A stretch of DNA of 64,000 nt, from contig NZ_BMKX01000002.1 in the NCBI RefSeq assembly GCF_014644555.1, positions 310,001 through 374,000 on the forward strand. The letters are read 5' to 3'. The notes under the pieces were generated by a model, which was not told the origin of the DNA, ran no database searches, and saw nothing but the letters and a program-made list of their open reading frames with translations. A program made the translations under genes and the position numbers. Source of the DNA: Glutamicibacter ardleyensis. GTDB taxonomy: Bacteria; Actinomycetota; Actinomycetes; Actinomycetales; Micrococcaceae. Below, one piece after another: positions 46,524 through 55,600 of the stretch; the stretch's first letter is position 1; each line of letters opens with the position of its first letter.

Positions 46524-47432
46524 ATGACCTTCCAAGAAATGGCCGTTTCGGCAAAACCTGCGGCGGAAGTGTCTATTGATCGGGCGTTGGTGCGCGAATT
46601 GATCTGCGCGCAAGCGAGTCAGTGGTCCGGAAGAACTCTGACTTATCTGGCTACCGGGTGGGACAACGAGGTTTACCGTTTGGGTGATGATTTACTGGTG
46701 CGACTGCCTCGTCGTGCACTCGCCGAGAAGATCGGGCACAAGGAGCGGAAATGGTTGCCTCGCCTGTCGTCCGACAGCGGCTTGGATGTGGGGGCTCCGG
46801 TATTCATCGGGGAGCCGTCAGCGGACTACCCGTTCACCTTTTCGATCTGCCGTTACGTCCCTGGCATCAGCGCGGCGACGCTGGGGCGAAGGCAACGTGA
46901 TGCCTATGCGCCGGCTTTTACCGACTATTTGTCGGTGGTGCATGGCCCTGCCCCCGAAGATGCGCCACGCAGTGAATTCAGAGGCTGCGAATTGCAAGTA
47001 GTGGATCAACGCACCAGAGAGCAGATCTCCCAGCTTCCAACGACGTACCGACGCGGTGCGCAATTCATCTGGGAACAGTCATTAGAAGCTGATGCCTACG
47101 GCGGGCCGCCACGCTGGCTCCACGGCGATCCGCATCCGCACAATACGATTGTGACCACCGGTGGTGGCAAGGCTGAACTGTCCGCATTGGTGGATTTTGG
47201 AGACCTCTGCGCCGGAGATCCCGCTTCGGATCTGGGAATGCTGTGGATGCACTTTACCGAGCCGGTGCGTGATCAAGAGTTGCGTCGGTACGCTGCAGAT
47301 CGCGGGACAGCAATGTGGCTGCGGGCGCGTGGTTGGGCACTGCGCTACGCCATGCTCACCGCGCCGCTGGGCACCGCCGACCCCTTGGGACGAATCGGCT
47401 TGGATACCCTGAATATGCTGCTGAAGAGGTGA
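46524..47432 (+). CDS. Aminoglycoside/macrolide phosphotransferase-family protein
   Basis: A 302-residue kinase of the APH/choline-kinase fold. It has an N-lobe with YLATGWDNEVYRLGDDLLVRLP, the catalytic Brenner-type motif HGDPHPHNTI (Asp as base) and the metal motif VDFGDLCAGDPASDLG. Family members include antibiotic kinases and house-keeping small-molecule kinases; antibiotic phosphorylation is possible but unproved. TAGCAT six bases before the ATG, with GGAG between, allows either leaderless or Shine-Dalgarno initiation. It stands next to a HAD hydrolase gene in convergent orientation. Confidence 0.88.
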   Translation: MTFQEMAVSAKPAAEVSIDRALVRELICAQASQWSGRTLTYLATGWDNEVYRLGDDLLVRLPRRALAEKIGHKERKWLPRLSSDSGLDVGAPVFIGEPSADYPFTFSICRYVPGISAATLGRRQRDAYAPAFTDYLSVVHGPAPEDAPRSEFRGCELQVVDQRTREQISQLPTTYRRGAQFIWEQSLEADAYGGPPRWLHGDPHPHNTIVTTGGGKAELSALVDFGDLCAGDPASDLGMLWMHFTEPVRDQELRRYAADRGTAMWLRARGWALRYAMLTAPLGTADPLGRIGLDTLNMLLKR

Positions 47433-47530
47433 GTGTGCCGGAGCGGCTGATCCGGATCTTAGATGTTGATGCCAAAACGGCCGTTTCCGGAGGCACCACG
47501 GATCGTCCCTGCCGGGGGTTTTCTGGGGCG

Positions 47531-48205
47531 CTAATTCGACGAGACTAGCGCGGGGAGTTCGCCCATGCTGGTGAAAATGTGGCTGGCACCCGCGGCGGTC
47601 AGCGCCTGAGGGCTGGTGCTGGTCGGGCCGCCCGAGCAATATCCGTACACGGTGGCCCCGGCGGCGACACCTGCGGTGACTCCGGTGGCGGTATCTTCGA
47701 TTACCAGCGCCTGACGCGGATCGACCCCGAGCGCAGCTGCAGCCGCCAGATAGACATCCGGTGCCGGTTTACTGCGCGGGTATTCCATGCCGCTGAACAC
47801 CCGGTCGCCGAAAAACGGTGCCAGCCCGGTGAGCGAGAGCTGCATTTCCACCTTGCCGCGATCGGCCCCGGTGGCGCAGGCGATCTTGTTGCCGTAGCTC
47901 CCGGAAATTTGCGCGACTGCTTCCAGGGCGCCGGGAATGGGCTGCAGGTTCGCGCGCAGCGCCTCGTCGCGTCGTGTCCGGAACCGGGAGATCCAGGCGT
48001 CGTCGATGCGGAATCCGGTGTGGGCGAGAATTGGCTGCCATTGATCTTTCAATGCCTTGCCGATGAAAATCTGGATGCATTCTTCCTGGCTGAGATTCCA
48101 TCCAAGCTCGATCAGCATCTGGCGCAGCACCGCGTTAGTGAGGGATTCGGAGTCCACCAGGACCCCGTCGCAGTCAAAGAGCAGAGCGGAGAATTTTGGG
48201 TTCAT
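47531..48205 (-). CDS. HAD-superfamily hydrolase, beta-phosphoglucomutase-like
   Basis: A 224-residue cytoplasmic phosphatase/mutase. Motif I LLFDCDGVLVDSESL, motif II ACATGA, motif III KPAPDVY and motif IV VIEDTATG are intact, with a helical cap of subfamily IA type. Substrate unknown; the group includes sugar-phosphate phosphatases. AAGGAACC precedes the ATG. The gene runs in the same direction as marR, which lies 33 bases upstream of its start. Confidence 0.93.
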   Translation of the reverse strand: MNPKFSALLFDCDGVLVDSESLTNAVLRQMLIELGWNLSQEECIQIFIGKALKDQWQPILAHTGFRIDDAWISRFRTRRDEALRANLQPIPGALEAVAQISGSYGNKIACATGADRGKVEMQLSLTGLAPFFGDRVFSGMEYPRSKPAPDVYLAAAAALGVDPRQALVIEDTATGVTAGVAAGATVYGYCSGGPTSTSPQALTAAGASHIFTSMGELPALVSSN

Positions 48206-48237
48206 CGGTGGTTCCTTTTTGAATCCGAATGCGGAGG

Positions 48238-48684
48238 CTAGGAGACGGGGAGCTGATGCAGGGTCCGGGCCAGCGGGGCCAGCTCGGGTAGTTTCTCGGC
48301 ATCGTTGAGCACTCGTTCCAGCGTTTCATCGTGAATCGGTTTGGCCCTCAGGTACAGCTCCTGGCCAGCTTCGGTCAGTTCGGTGTAAATGCCGCGCCGG
48401 TCATCGGCGCACAGCACGCGCGAGAGCAGGTGCCGGTCCTCCAGACGGGTGACCAGCCTGGTGGTGGCGCTCGGGCTTAATGCGGTGGCTCGGGCTAACT
48501 GCGCCATGCGCATATGCCATCCGTCTTGCCGGTTCAGCGCGTCCAGCAGTGTGAACTCGACCACGGAAAGGCCGGCGTGAGCGGTGAGATCCTTTTCCAG
48601 TGCGGCCTCGATTATTCCGTGCAATGCCGCCAAAGTGCGCCATCCGCGTGAGCGGATTTCAACGGCGTCATCTGCGATTCCCAT
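48238..48684 (-). CDS. MarR-family regulator
   Basis: A 148-residue winged-helix repressor. The DNA-binding region is RMAQLARATALSPSATTRLVTRLEDRHLLSR, preceded by SVVEFTLLDALN, and the wing DDRRGIYTELTEAG is typical. It is divergent from the MFS gene, with inverted and direct repeats in between, so it very likely represses that transporter and itself. ATG 48684 has GGGAG five bases upstream; ATG 48696 is four codons earlier without a Shine-Dalgarno sequence. Confidence 0.92.
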   Translation of the reverse strand: MGIADDAVEIRSRGWRTLAALHGIIEAALEKDLTAHAGLSVVEFTLLDALNRQDGWHMRMAQLARATALSPSATTRLVTRLEDRHLLSRVLCADDRRGIYTELTEAGQELYLRAKPIHDETLERVLNDAEKLPELAPLARTLHQLPVS

Positions 48685-48710
48685 AACAACTCCCATATTT
48701 GTTGCTTGCG

Positions 48711-48770
48711 CTCATTACTTGCGTGTGCAACTATTATATTCATCGACGCAATAACAAGCGTCTGCAACTA
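48711..48770 (+). promoter_or_regulatory. MFS promoter overlapping a probable MarR operator
   Basis: TTGCTT (48712-48717), 17-base spacer and TATATT (48735-48740) form a good promoter for the MFS gene. A 13-base element GCGTNTGCAACTA occurs twice (48721-48733 and 48758-48770), and TTGC-N4-GCAA overlaps the spacer. Binding would block the promoter. Confidence 0.6.
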
Positions 48771-48799
48771 ATTTCTTCCAGCTTATCAGGAGTAACGTC

Positions 48800-49978
48800 A
48801 TGCCGCTCGGACTTATTGCGTTGGCCCTCGGTGCCTTCGGCATCGGGCTCACCGAATTTGTGATCATGGGCCTGCTTCCGGAGGTGGCTGCGGACTTCGC
48901 CGTCAGCGAGGCAGCCGCCGGCTGGCTGATCTCCGGCTACGCGCTCAGCGTGGTGGTCGGTGCGCTCGGACTAACTGCAGCTACCGTGCGATTGCCGCGC
49001 AAACCCGTGCTGGCCGGCCTGCTGGTGCTGTTCATCATCGGTAATACGCTCACGGCCGTCGCCGCGACCTACGAGGTCGCCATGCTTGGCCGCGTCATCG
49101 CCGCCCTGTGCCATGGCGCCTTCTTCGGCATCGGGTCCGTGGTCGCCGCCGATCTGGTTCCCGCCAATAAGAAGGCGGGTGCTATTGCCATCATGTTCAC
49201 CGGACTCACCGCAGCCAACGTACTGGGCGTGCCTTTTGGCACTTTCCTAGGCCAGCAGGCAGGGTGGCGTTCCACCTTCTGGGCGATCTCAGGCATCGGC
49301 GTGATCGCGCTGATCGGCATCCTGGCGCTGGTACCGGTACTTAAGCAGGCGGCTGAGGCAATCTCGCTGCGCAGCGAGCTGGGAGCCTTCAAATCCCGGC
49401 AGGTCTGGCTGTCGCTGGGTGTGACGGTGCTCGGTTACGGCGGCATGTTTGGTGCCTTCACTTATATCGCTTACACCCTGACCGAAGTCTCCGGATTTAA
49501 TTCCCATACCGTGCCGTGGCTGCTGGTCCTCTTCGGTGCCGGTCTGTTCGCCGGCAACTGGCTAGGTGGACGCATGGCCGACAAGAACATCGACCGCACC
49601 CTGCTGATCTTCATTGGCGCATTGCTCGTGGTCCTCATTGCCTTCGGCGCGCTGGCTACCAGTCAGGTGGCCACCATCGTGGCGTTGTTCCTCATGGGTG
49701 GTTTTGGCTTCGGTACCGTGCCTGGCCTGCAAAGCCGCATCATGCGCTACGCAGGCTCAGCACCCACCTTGGCCTCCGGCGCAAACATCGGCGCCTTTAA
49801 TGTCGGCAACGCCCTGGGTGCCTGGGCCGGCGGCATGGGCATCGCCGCGGGACTGGGCTATACCTCGCCAATCTGGATTGGCGCCGCGATCACCGTCGCC
49901 GCGCTGCTGCTGATGCTGTTGGCCATGAACCTGGCCAAGAAGGCCCCGGTCGTGGCGGAACTGACCCCGGCTAACTGA
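48800..49978 (+). CDS. MFS transporter, DHA1 (AraJ/Cml-like) type
   Basis: A 392-residue twelve-helix inner-membrane exporter. It opens with LALGAFGIGLTEFVIMGLLP and has the antiporter motif GALCHGAFFG-like segment (RVIAALCHGAFFGIGSVVAADL) and FTGLTAANVLGVPFGTFLGQ, typical of the AraJ/PbuE/chloramphenicol-efflux group. Together with the divergent MarR repressor this suggests export of a toxic small molecule or a sugar/purine metabolite. CAGGAG precedes the ATG. The aldo/keto reductase gene follows 45 bases later in the same transcript. Confidence 0.92.
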   Translation: MPLGLIALALGAFGIGLTEFVIMGLLPEVAADFAVSEAAAGWLISGYALSVVVGALGLTAATVRLPRKPVLAGLLVLFIIGNTLTAVAATYEVAMLGRVIAALCHGAFFGIGSVVAADLVPANKKAGAIAIMFTGLTAANVLGVPFGTFLGQQAGWRSTFWAISGIGVIALIGILALVPVLKQAAEAISLRSELGAFKSRQVWLSLGVTVLGYGGMFGAFTYIAYTLTEVSGFNSHTVPWLLVLFGAGLFAGNWLGGRMADKNIDRTLLIFIGALLVVLIAFGALATSQVATIVALFLMGGFGFGTVPGLQSRIMRYAGSAPTLASGANIGAFNVGNALGAWAGGMGIAAGLGYTSPIWIGAAITVAALLLMLLAMNLAKKAPVVAELTPAN

Positions 49979-50023
49979 ACCCCCAATTTTCACTGATCCA
50001 CCACACAATTTAAGGAGTTAGAA

Positions 50024-50854
50024 ATGACGACAGTTATTCCCGCAGTTACCCTGAATAACGGCGTGCAGATGCCGCAGATCGGCTTCGGTGTCTTCCAGGT
50101 TCCGAACGAAGAAACCACCACCGCCGTGGCCGCCGCACTGAAGGCCGGCTACCGCAGTATTGACACCGCAGCGATCTACGGTAACGAAGAAGGCGTGGGC
50201 AAGGCGTTGGCCGAGTCCGGCATTAACCGTGAGGAACTGTTCATCACGTCCAAGATCTGGATCTCGGACATGGGCTACGAGCAGACCTTAAAAGCATTTG
50301 ACGAGAGCCTGCAGCGCCTGGGCCTGGATTACCTGGACTTGTTCCTGATCCACTGGCCGGCTCCGGAGAAGGAACTGTATGTGGAGACCTGGAAGGCGCT
50401 GGAGAAGCTGTATGCCGAGAAGAAGATCCGCGCTATCGGCGTCTCTAATTTCCAGCCGACTCACCTGCAGAAGCTGATTGATGCCACGGATGTTGTTCCT
50501 GCGGTCAACCAGGTTGAGCTGCATCCTGCCTTGCAGAATGCTGAAGTCAGCGCCGCCAATGCCGGGCATGGCATTGCCACCGAGGCGTGGAGCCCGCTGG
50601 CCCAGGGGGCGCTGCTGAACGACGCATCGATCCTGGCGATCGGCGAAGCGCACCAGGTCACCGCCGCGCAGGTAATTCTGCGCTGGCACCTGCAGCGGGG
50701 CCGGGTGATCATCCCGAAGTCGGTCACCGAATCGCGCATCGTGCAGAACCTGGATCTGTTCGGCTTCGAGCTGTCCGGCGAAGAACTAGCCGCGATTGAC
50801 GCGCTGGATCGCGGCGGCCGCACCGGCCCGGATCCTGACAGCTTCAACGGCTGA
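50024..50854 (+). CDS. Aldo/keto reductase
   Basis: A 276-residue NADPH-dependent carbonyl reductase of the AKR5-like group. It starts TLNNGVQMPQIGFGVFQV; the tetrad is visible as Asp in YRSIDTAAIYGNE, Tyr in the same segment, Lys in FITSKIW and His in DLFLIHWPAP; NADP-binding VIIPKSVTESRI is near the end. Such enzymes reduce aldehydes, 2,5-diketogluconate or methylglyoxal. AAGGAG precedes the ATG. It is probably co-transcribed with the MFS gene under MarR control, which suggests joint detoxification. Confidence 0.94.
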   Translation: MTTVIPAVTLNNGVQMPQIGFGVFQVPNEETTTAVAAALKAGYRSIDTAAIYGNEEGVGKALAESGINREELFITSKIWISDMGYEQTLKAFDESLQRLGLDYLDLFLIHWPAPEKELYVETWKALEKLYAEKKIRAIGVSNFQPTHLQKLIDATDVVPAVNQVELHPALQNAEVSAANAGHGIATEAWSPLAQGALLNDASILAIGEAHQVTAAQVILRWHLQRGRVIIPKSVTESRIVQNLDLFGFELSGEELAAIDALDRGGRTGPDPDSFNG

Positions 50855-50869
50855 TCTGCAGCATTCGCA

Positions 50870-50907
50870 AGCACCGCCCGTCCTCTGGTTTGAGGGCGGG
50901 CGGTGCT
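50870..50907 (+). terminator. Terminator of the MFS-AKR operon
   Basis: AGCACCGCCCG / CGGGCGGTGCT outer arms and inner CCTC / GAGG around TGGTTT, 15 bases after the stop codon. Confidence 0.9.
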
Positions 50908-50911
50908 GTAT

Positions 50912-51060
50912 CTAGAACCTTTCGCCGGTAGGCTCGGCGGACTCAGGGCCCGCCGAGCCTACCGGCGATATGAAGTAGATGATCGGCTCGATGATCCTGC
51001 CAGCTTCCACGGTCAGCGCATCGACCAGCACCATGTTCAAGTGTGCTTGCTGTGCGCGGG
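50912..51060 (-). pseudogene. Possible remnant of an NTF2/SnoaL-like gene end
   Basis: A minus-strand frame of about 45 codons, one base out of phase with the end of the LysR gene, reads HLNMVLVDALTVEAGRIIEP and then IIYFI before a palindrome-encoded tail and TAG at 50912. The DALTVEAGRI-EPIIYF pattern resembles the last strands of NTF2-fold proteins (SnoaL-like). There is no complete domain, so this would be a 3' fragment. Weak evidence. Confidence 0.3.
50922..50968. repeat. Perfect 19-base inverted repeat between AKR and LysR genes
   Basis: Arms TCGCCGGTAGGCTCGGCGG and its exact complement around a 9-base loop. It lies 15 bases beyond the AKR terminator and can serve as the terminator of the convergent LysR gene, although without a T-run. 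Confidence 0.8.
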
Positions 51061-51062
51061 CA

Positions 51063-51968
51063 TTAGCTGAGCATCAGACGTCGCACGGTACTGCGTATAG
51101 CCTCGATCACCTCGTTGACCGGTGCACGGTGCAGATGTTCGGCGCGCAGTAGCAGGTCGATTTGTCGTCCGGAGTTTAGCCCTTTAATGGGTCGTAAAGT
51201 CACCGACTCGTCCAGCGATTTGCGCGCCGTATATCGCGGAAGGATTCCTAGGCAGCTACTGGCCTGCACTAGGGCACCGGCGGTGGCATAGTCGTTGACT
51301 CGATGCTCAACCACCGGTGCGCTGCCGGCCAGAGCGGCAATAGTTTCCAGCACATCGGCGGGGGAGTAGCCCGCACGGGAGACCACCCAGCGTTCGCCGA
51401 TCAGCTGTTGCGGGGTCAATTCCTCGAAGGCTGCCAGCGGGTGCTCCCGGTGAATCGCGATGTCCAGTGGTTCGAAGGCCAAGGGGATGACGGTGATCTG
51501 GTTTTCAGGCCACGGAGCGGTATGCGGCATGCGGTGGGCGAGGACCAGATCGTAGGCGGAGGTCAATGCCGGAAAGTCCTGCTGGGATACGTCTTCATCC
51601 GAGAACCGCAGCGGGGGTAGGCTGCCTTGCGGGTAGGCCAGCAACGGAGCGAAGAGCGTCTGCCCGATAGAGTGGAACCCGGCGATGCGAACGGGGGCAT
51701 CGCGGTCCTGATCCTGGGTGCGGATTTTTGCTGAAACCTCAGCCAACGTTGAGGCGACCGACGCGGCAGCTGATGCCAATAATTTACCCTCTGCCGTTAA
51801 CACCAACCTGCGTCCATCCTTTTGAGTCAGCGGAGTCGGGAAGCCGCGTTGCAACTGCGCGAGGTGTTGGGACACCGCCGAAGGCGAGACGTAGAGGGCC
51901 TTGGCCACGGCGTTGACGCTACCTAAGTCCGCTAGCTCGCGAAGAATTCGCAACTGATGTAATTCCAT
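51063..51968 (-). CDS. LysR-family regulator
   Basis: A 301-residue regulator with an N-terminal winged helix (residues 2-60: LHQLRILRELADLGSVNAVA, SPSAVSQHLAQLQ) and a periplasmic-binding-like effector domain. It is divergent from tdh-kbl with 134 bases between the starts, so control of threonine catabolism is the natural inference. The effector is unknown; threonine or a degradation product is possible. The ATG start is at the beginning of a normal LysR N-terminus. Confidence 0.92.
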   Translation of the reverse strand: MELHQLRILRELADLGSVNAVAKALYVSPSAVSQHLAQLQRGFPTPLTQKDGRRLVLTAEGKLLASAAASVASTLAEVSAKIRTQDQDRDAPVRIAGFHSIGQTLFAPLLAYPQGSLPPLRFSDEDVSQQDFPALTSAYDLVLAHRMPHTAPWPENQITVIPLAFEPLDIAIHREHPLAAFEELTPQQLIGERWVVSRAGYSPADVLETIAALAGSAPVVEHRVNDYATAGALVQASSCLGILPRYTARKSLDESVTLRPIKGLNSGRQIDLLLRAEHLHRAPVNEVIEAIRSTVRRLMLS

Positions 51969-52102
51969 GAAGTAAATACTAAATCGTTAGATCAGGAAAT
52001 CGAAGTTCTTCTAAGGTTTTATCCCGCGGTGTTGGGTGCGACACTTGAAGCAACGCCAAGTCTGTCGTGCGCACCTCGGTGCCCGATCTCAAAGGAACCA
52101 GC

Positions 52103-53149
52103 ATGAAAGCTCTATATAAGTCCGGCCCACACGCCGGACTGGAACTCGTTGACCGGCCTGAGCCAGAGACCGGAGCCCATGACGTGAAAATCCGCGTCAT
52201 GACCGCTGGCATCTGCGGCACCGACCTGCATATTGAAGCCTATGATGAGGCCGCGCAGGCCATGATCAACACACCGCTGGTCCCGGGGCACGAGTTTTAC
52301 GGCGAAGTCGTGGAGGTTGGATCCTTCGCACACGGCGTTAAAGTCGGAGACCGCGTTTCCGGCGAGGGCCACGTGGTCTGCGGTATCTGCAGAAATTGCC
52401 GCGCCGGACGCCCGCACATGTGCATCAACGTCAATTCCGTTGGCGTGCAGCGCGATGGCGCGTTCGCCGAATACGTGGTAATTCCGGCAAGCAATGTGTA
52501 CATTCACCGCGACGAGCGCATCACCCCGCTGCTCGGCGCAATTTTTGATCCGTTCGGCAATGCGGTACACACCGCGCTGCAGTTCCCCATGGTCGGCGAG
52601 GATGTCCTGATCACCGGAGCGGGACCCATCGGTTTGATGGCGGCAGCGGTAGCCCGCCATGCCGGAGCGCGCAACATCGCCATCACCGACGTCTCCGAGC
52701 AACGCCTGGAACTGGCCCGCAGCATGGGCGTAAACCTCGCCATCAACGTTTCTAAGCAGCGCGTCGCCGACGCTCAGAAGGAACTGGGCATGCGCGAAGG
52801 TTTCGACTTCGGCATGGAAATGTCGGGGCACAAGACCGCATTGCCAGAAATGATCGAAAACATGAACCACGGCGGCAAGATCAGCATGCTGGGACTTCCC
52901 AGCGAATCGATCGACATCAACTGGGGCAAGGTTGTCACCCACATGCTCACCTTGAAGGGGATCTATGGGCGCGAAATGTTTGAAACTTGGTACGCCATGA
53001 GCGCCATGCTCACCACCTCGGACGTTTTGCGCGAACGCGTAGCTTCGGTAGTTACCGACTTCATCCCTGCCACCGAATGGCAGGACGGATTCACCGCCGC
53101 ACGCGGTGGGCACGGCGGCAAGGTTGTTTTGGACTGGACAGTTTTCTAG
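52103..53149 (+). CDS. tdh: L-threonine 3-dehydrogenase
   Basis: Oxidises L-threonine to 2-amino-3-ketobutyrate with NAD+. The 348-residue zinc-dependent medium-chain dehydrogenase has the catalytic Zn ligands in GICGTDLHI and [10 protein letters not shown], a structural zinc site [15 protein letters not shown], and the cofactor motif [13 protein letters not shown]. The frame is open to 52067, but ATG 52103 has AAAGGAACC in front and starts the usual MKALYK. The gene is followed ten bases later by kbl and is divergent from a LysR gene. Confidence 0.95.
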   Translation: MKALYKSGPHAGLELVDRPEPETGAHDVKIRVMTAGICGTDLHIEAYDEAAQAMINTPLVPGHEFYGEVVEVGSFAHGVKVGDRVSGEGHVVCGICRNCRAGRPHMCINVNSVGVQRDGAFAEYVVIPASNVYIHRDERITPLLGAIFDPFGNAVHTALQFPMVGEDVLITGAGPIGLMAAAVARHAGARNIAITDVSEQRLELARSMGVNLAINVSKQRVADAQKELGMREGFDFGMEMSGHKTALPEMIENMNHGGKISMLGLPSESIDINWGKVVTHMLTLKGIYGREMFETWYAMSAMLTTSDVLRERVASVVTDFIPATEWQDGFTAARGGHGGKVVLDWTVF

Positions 53150-53159
53150 GAGATATGAC

Positions 53160-54359
53160 ATGTACACAGATATGAAAGACCAGCTGTCCGCGGAACTGGA
53201 ACAGCTCAAAGAAGCAGGACTTTTTAAAGCAGAACGCCACATCGACTCGGCGCAGTCGGCCTCGATCATGGCTGGTTCCCTGGGCAGTGAATCGCGTAAG
53301 GTACTGAACTTCTGCGCGAACAACTACCTCGGTTTGGCAGATGACGCGCGCATCATTGACGCGGCGAAAAACGCCATGGACGAACGTGGCTTCGGCATGG
53401 CCTCGGTCCGATTCATCTGCGGTACCCAGGATTTGCACCTTGAACTTGAAGCAAAGCTCTCGGCATTCCTCGGAACCGAAGACACGATCCTGTTCTCCAG
53501 TTGCTTCGACGCCAATGGCGGAGTTTTTGAATCCTTGTTCGGCAAGGAAGACGCGATCATCTCCGATGCGCTGAACCACGCATCGATCATCGATGGCATT
53601 CGTTTGTCCAAGGCAGCACGTTTCCGCTATGCCAACCAGGATATGGCGGATCTGGAAACTCAGCTGCAAGCAGTTGCGGCATCAAATGATGGGGCAGGCG
53701 CTCGCCGCACCATCATCGTCACCGACGGTGTGTTCTCCATGGACGGCTTCTTGGCTCCCCTGGAAGCCATCTGCGATCTGGCTGACAAGTATGGCGCATT
53801 GGTCATGGTGGATGATTCTCACGCGGTGGGCTTCATGGGAGCCACCGGCGCCGGAACTCCGGAACACGCAGGGGTCTCTGACCGTGTAGATATCTACACC
53901 GGCACCTTCGGCAAGGCCTTGGGCGGAGCCTCGGGCGGTTACGTTTCCGGCCGTGGCGAGATCGTGGCGATGCTTCGCCAGAAAGCCCGCCCCTACCTGT
54001 TCTCCAACTCACTTGCTCCGTCCATCGTGGCTGCCACGCTGACCGCACTGGACCTGGTGGAAGGTTCAGGTGATCTGCGCGAGAAGCTCTTCGAAAACGC
54101 GGCGCACTTCCGCCGCCGGATGACCGAGGAAGGTTTTGATCTGCTTGACGGCGAGCACGCCATCATTCCGGTGATGTTCGGCGATGCGGTCAAGGCCGCA
54201 GAAGTTGCAGGCAAGATGCTGGAGCAGGGCGTCTTCGTGACCGCCTTCAGCTTCCCTGTGGTGCCAAAGGGTGCCGCGCGTATCCGAGTCCAGCTTTCTG
54301 CTGCGCATTCGGCTGAGGATATCGAAGCCTGCGTGCAGGCATTCGTAGCCAGCCGGTAG
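53160..54359 (+). CDS. kbl: 2-amino-3-ketobutyrate CoA ligase
   Basis: PLP enzyme that cleaves 2-amino-3-ketobutyrate with CoA to glycine and acetyl-CoA, completing threonine breakdown started by Tdh. The 399 residues belong to the alpha-oxoamine synthase family: [26 protein letters not shown], the PLP-region [12 protein letters not shown] and Lys in [17 protein letters not shown] 53160 has GGAG upstream; the frame is open 18 codons into tdh. Same operon as tdh. Confidence 0.95.
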   Translation: MYTDMKDQLSAELEQLKEAGLFKAERHIDSAQSASIMAGSLGSESRKVLNFCANNYLGLADDARIIDAAKNAMDERGFGMASVRFICGTQDLHLELEAKLSAFLGTEDTILFSSCFDANGGVFESLFGKEDAIISDALNHASIIDGIRLSKAARFRYANQDMADLETQLQAVAASNDGAGARRTIIVTDGVFSMDGFLAPLEAICDLADKYGALVMVDDSHAVGFMGATGAGTPEHAGVSDRVDIYTGTFGKALGGASGGYVSGRGEIVAMLRQKARPYLFSNSLAPSIVAATLTALDLVEGSGDLREKLFENAAHFRRRMTEEGFDLLDGEHAIIPVMFGDAVKAAEVAGKMLEQGVFVTAFSFPVVPKGAARIRVQLSAAHSAEDIEACVQAFVASR

Positions 54360-54371
54360 CCGGCATTTGCA

Positions 54372-54382
54372 CAGCTGTTGAC
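54372..54382 (+). repeat. CAGCTGTTGAC element upstream of lacI-type gene
   Basis: An 11-base sequence identical to 55501-55511, in the same orientation and each standing before a gene of this locus. Its TTGAC part could be a -35 box, and CAGCTG is a palindrome. A common regulator, possibly the encoded LacI protein, may bind both. Confidence 0.5.
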
Positions 54383-54447
54383 AGTGCGCCCGTTCACTGA
54401 CGTGTTTCAATAGAAGCTACGTAACTGCATGTTGAAGCGGAGGACAA

Positions 54448-55464
54448 ATGGCTACAAGGGATGATGTTGCACGCCTTGCCGGCGTATCTCCCAGTACCGT
54501 TTCCTACGTGATCAGTGGACGGCGCACCATCTCAGATGCGACCAAGACCCGGGTTTTGGCCGCCATGCGGGACTTGAATTACACCCCGAACGCTTTTGCT
54601 CAGGGGCTGGCGGGTGCACGTCGCGGCATCCTTGCATTGCATTTTCCAACCAGTGTTGACGGCTACTCATCCACTGAGTTCGAGTATGTCACTGCGGCCA
54701 TGGAGCGGGCTCGTGCCCTGGGCTATCACATGCTGCTCTGGTCCAACCCGATGACCGACGTCATGGGCATGGAAAGCCTTGTTGCCCAGAAATTAGTGGC
54801 CGGAGTGCTGCTCATGGAGGTTTCAATTTCTGATCCGCGCTTTGATGTTCTGCGTCGCGCCAAAATTCCTTTCGCTTCCATTGGCCGGCCCGATGACAGC
54901 GATGACGTGATTTATGTTGACAATGATTTCGCTGAAGCAGGACGCCTAGCAATAGAGCATCTGGCCGAATTGGGTCACCGATCCATCATGTACATCAATG
55001 TTTCGCAACAAGATCAGGCCGCTGGCAATGGCCCGGCAATCCGTACCGCACGAGCCATCACCGAATCAGCGCAGGCACAGAATATGTCAATTGTTGAGAT
55101 GCCCGTGGAGAATAACGCCCGCGGTGGCCGGCAAGCCTTGGACGGCTACCTGAAATTCAACCCGCGCCCGAGTGCGGTGGTAGGACTCAAAGAGTTCGCC
55201 ACTGCTGGTTTCCTGAATGCTGCAGGAATGGCTGGCTTGTCGATTCCAGCGGACGTCTCGGTTGTCGCTTTGGGAATCGGTGACCGTTCGGCAGAAATGG
55301 TTTCGCCTGCGCTGACCACGGTGGCACCTTCCGGTGAAGTTATTGCCCACACCGCGGTTGACGCGCTGGTGGAACAAATCGAAGGCCGATCCAGCGACGT
55401 CATTCAACAGCTCGTCACTCCCGTCATGGTGATCAGGGAAAGTTCTGGAATAGCTCCCGTTTAG
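54448..55464 (+). CDS. LacI-family regulator
   Basis: A 338-residue repressor: N-terminal helix-turn-helix (TRDDVARLAGVSPSTVSYVI), hinge helix region (YTPNAFAQGLAGAR), and a sugar-binding periplasmic-like domain with DNDFAEAGRLAIEHLAELGH and GLSIPADVSVVALG. It is upstream of, and oriented with, a sugar ABC transporter, so it should control that operon in response to the imported sugar. AGCGGAGGAC precedes the ATG. The same CAGCTGTTGAC element precedes both genes. Confidence 0.93.
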   Translation: MATRDDVARLAGVSPSTVSYVISGRRTISDATKTRVLAAMRDLNYTPNAFAQGLAGARRGILALHFPTSVDGYSSTEFEYVTAAMERARALGYHMLLWSNPMTDVMGMESLVAQKLVAGVLLMEVSISDPRFDVLRRAKIPFASIGRPDDSDDVIYVDNDFAEAGRLAIEHLAELGHRSIMYINVSQQDQAAGNGPAIRTARAITESAQAQNMSIVEMPVENNARGGRQALDGYLKFNPRPSAVVGLKEFATAGFLNAAGMAGLSIPADVSVVALGIGDRSAEMVSPALTTVAPSGEVIAHTAVDALVEQIEGRSSDVIQQLVTPVMVIRESSGIAPV

Positions 55465-55500
55465 CCCCCTCTTGAGGATTTTCTCCGGGTCTCGTGCGCT

Positions 55501-55518
55501 CAGCTGTTGACGCGCGTC
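55501..55518 (+). promoter_or_regulatory. CAGCTGTTGAC element and GACGCGCGTC palindrome before the sugar-binding protein gene
   Basis: CAGCTGTTGAC (55501-55511) repeats the element at 54372. It runs into the perfect 10-base palindrome GACGCGCGTC (55509-55518). A TATAGA box follows at 55534, but the spacing from TTGACG (21) is long. Likely operator region of the ABC operon. Confidence 0.5.
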
Positions 55519-55600
55519 GATGATCTGCGTCACTATAGAGGGGATCACTCGTGCCAAGCTGGAACTTCCCGCAGGGTACAACTCAAAAGTGGAAGGCATC

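Noticed and set aside
46252-46554. 100-codon minus-strand frame overlapping the APH-like gene start
   Set aside because: Arg/Ser-rich translation without family match; it crosses the leaderless promoter of the phosphotransferase-like gene.
52112-53323. 403-codon minus-strand frame opposite tdh
   Set aside because: Long only because tdh codon use avoids antisense stops; the translation is His/Gly/Val-rich and matches nothing, whereas Tdh motifs are complete.
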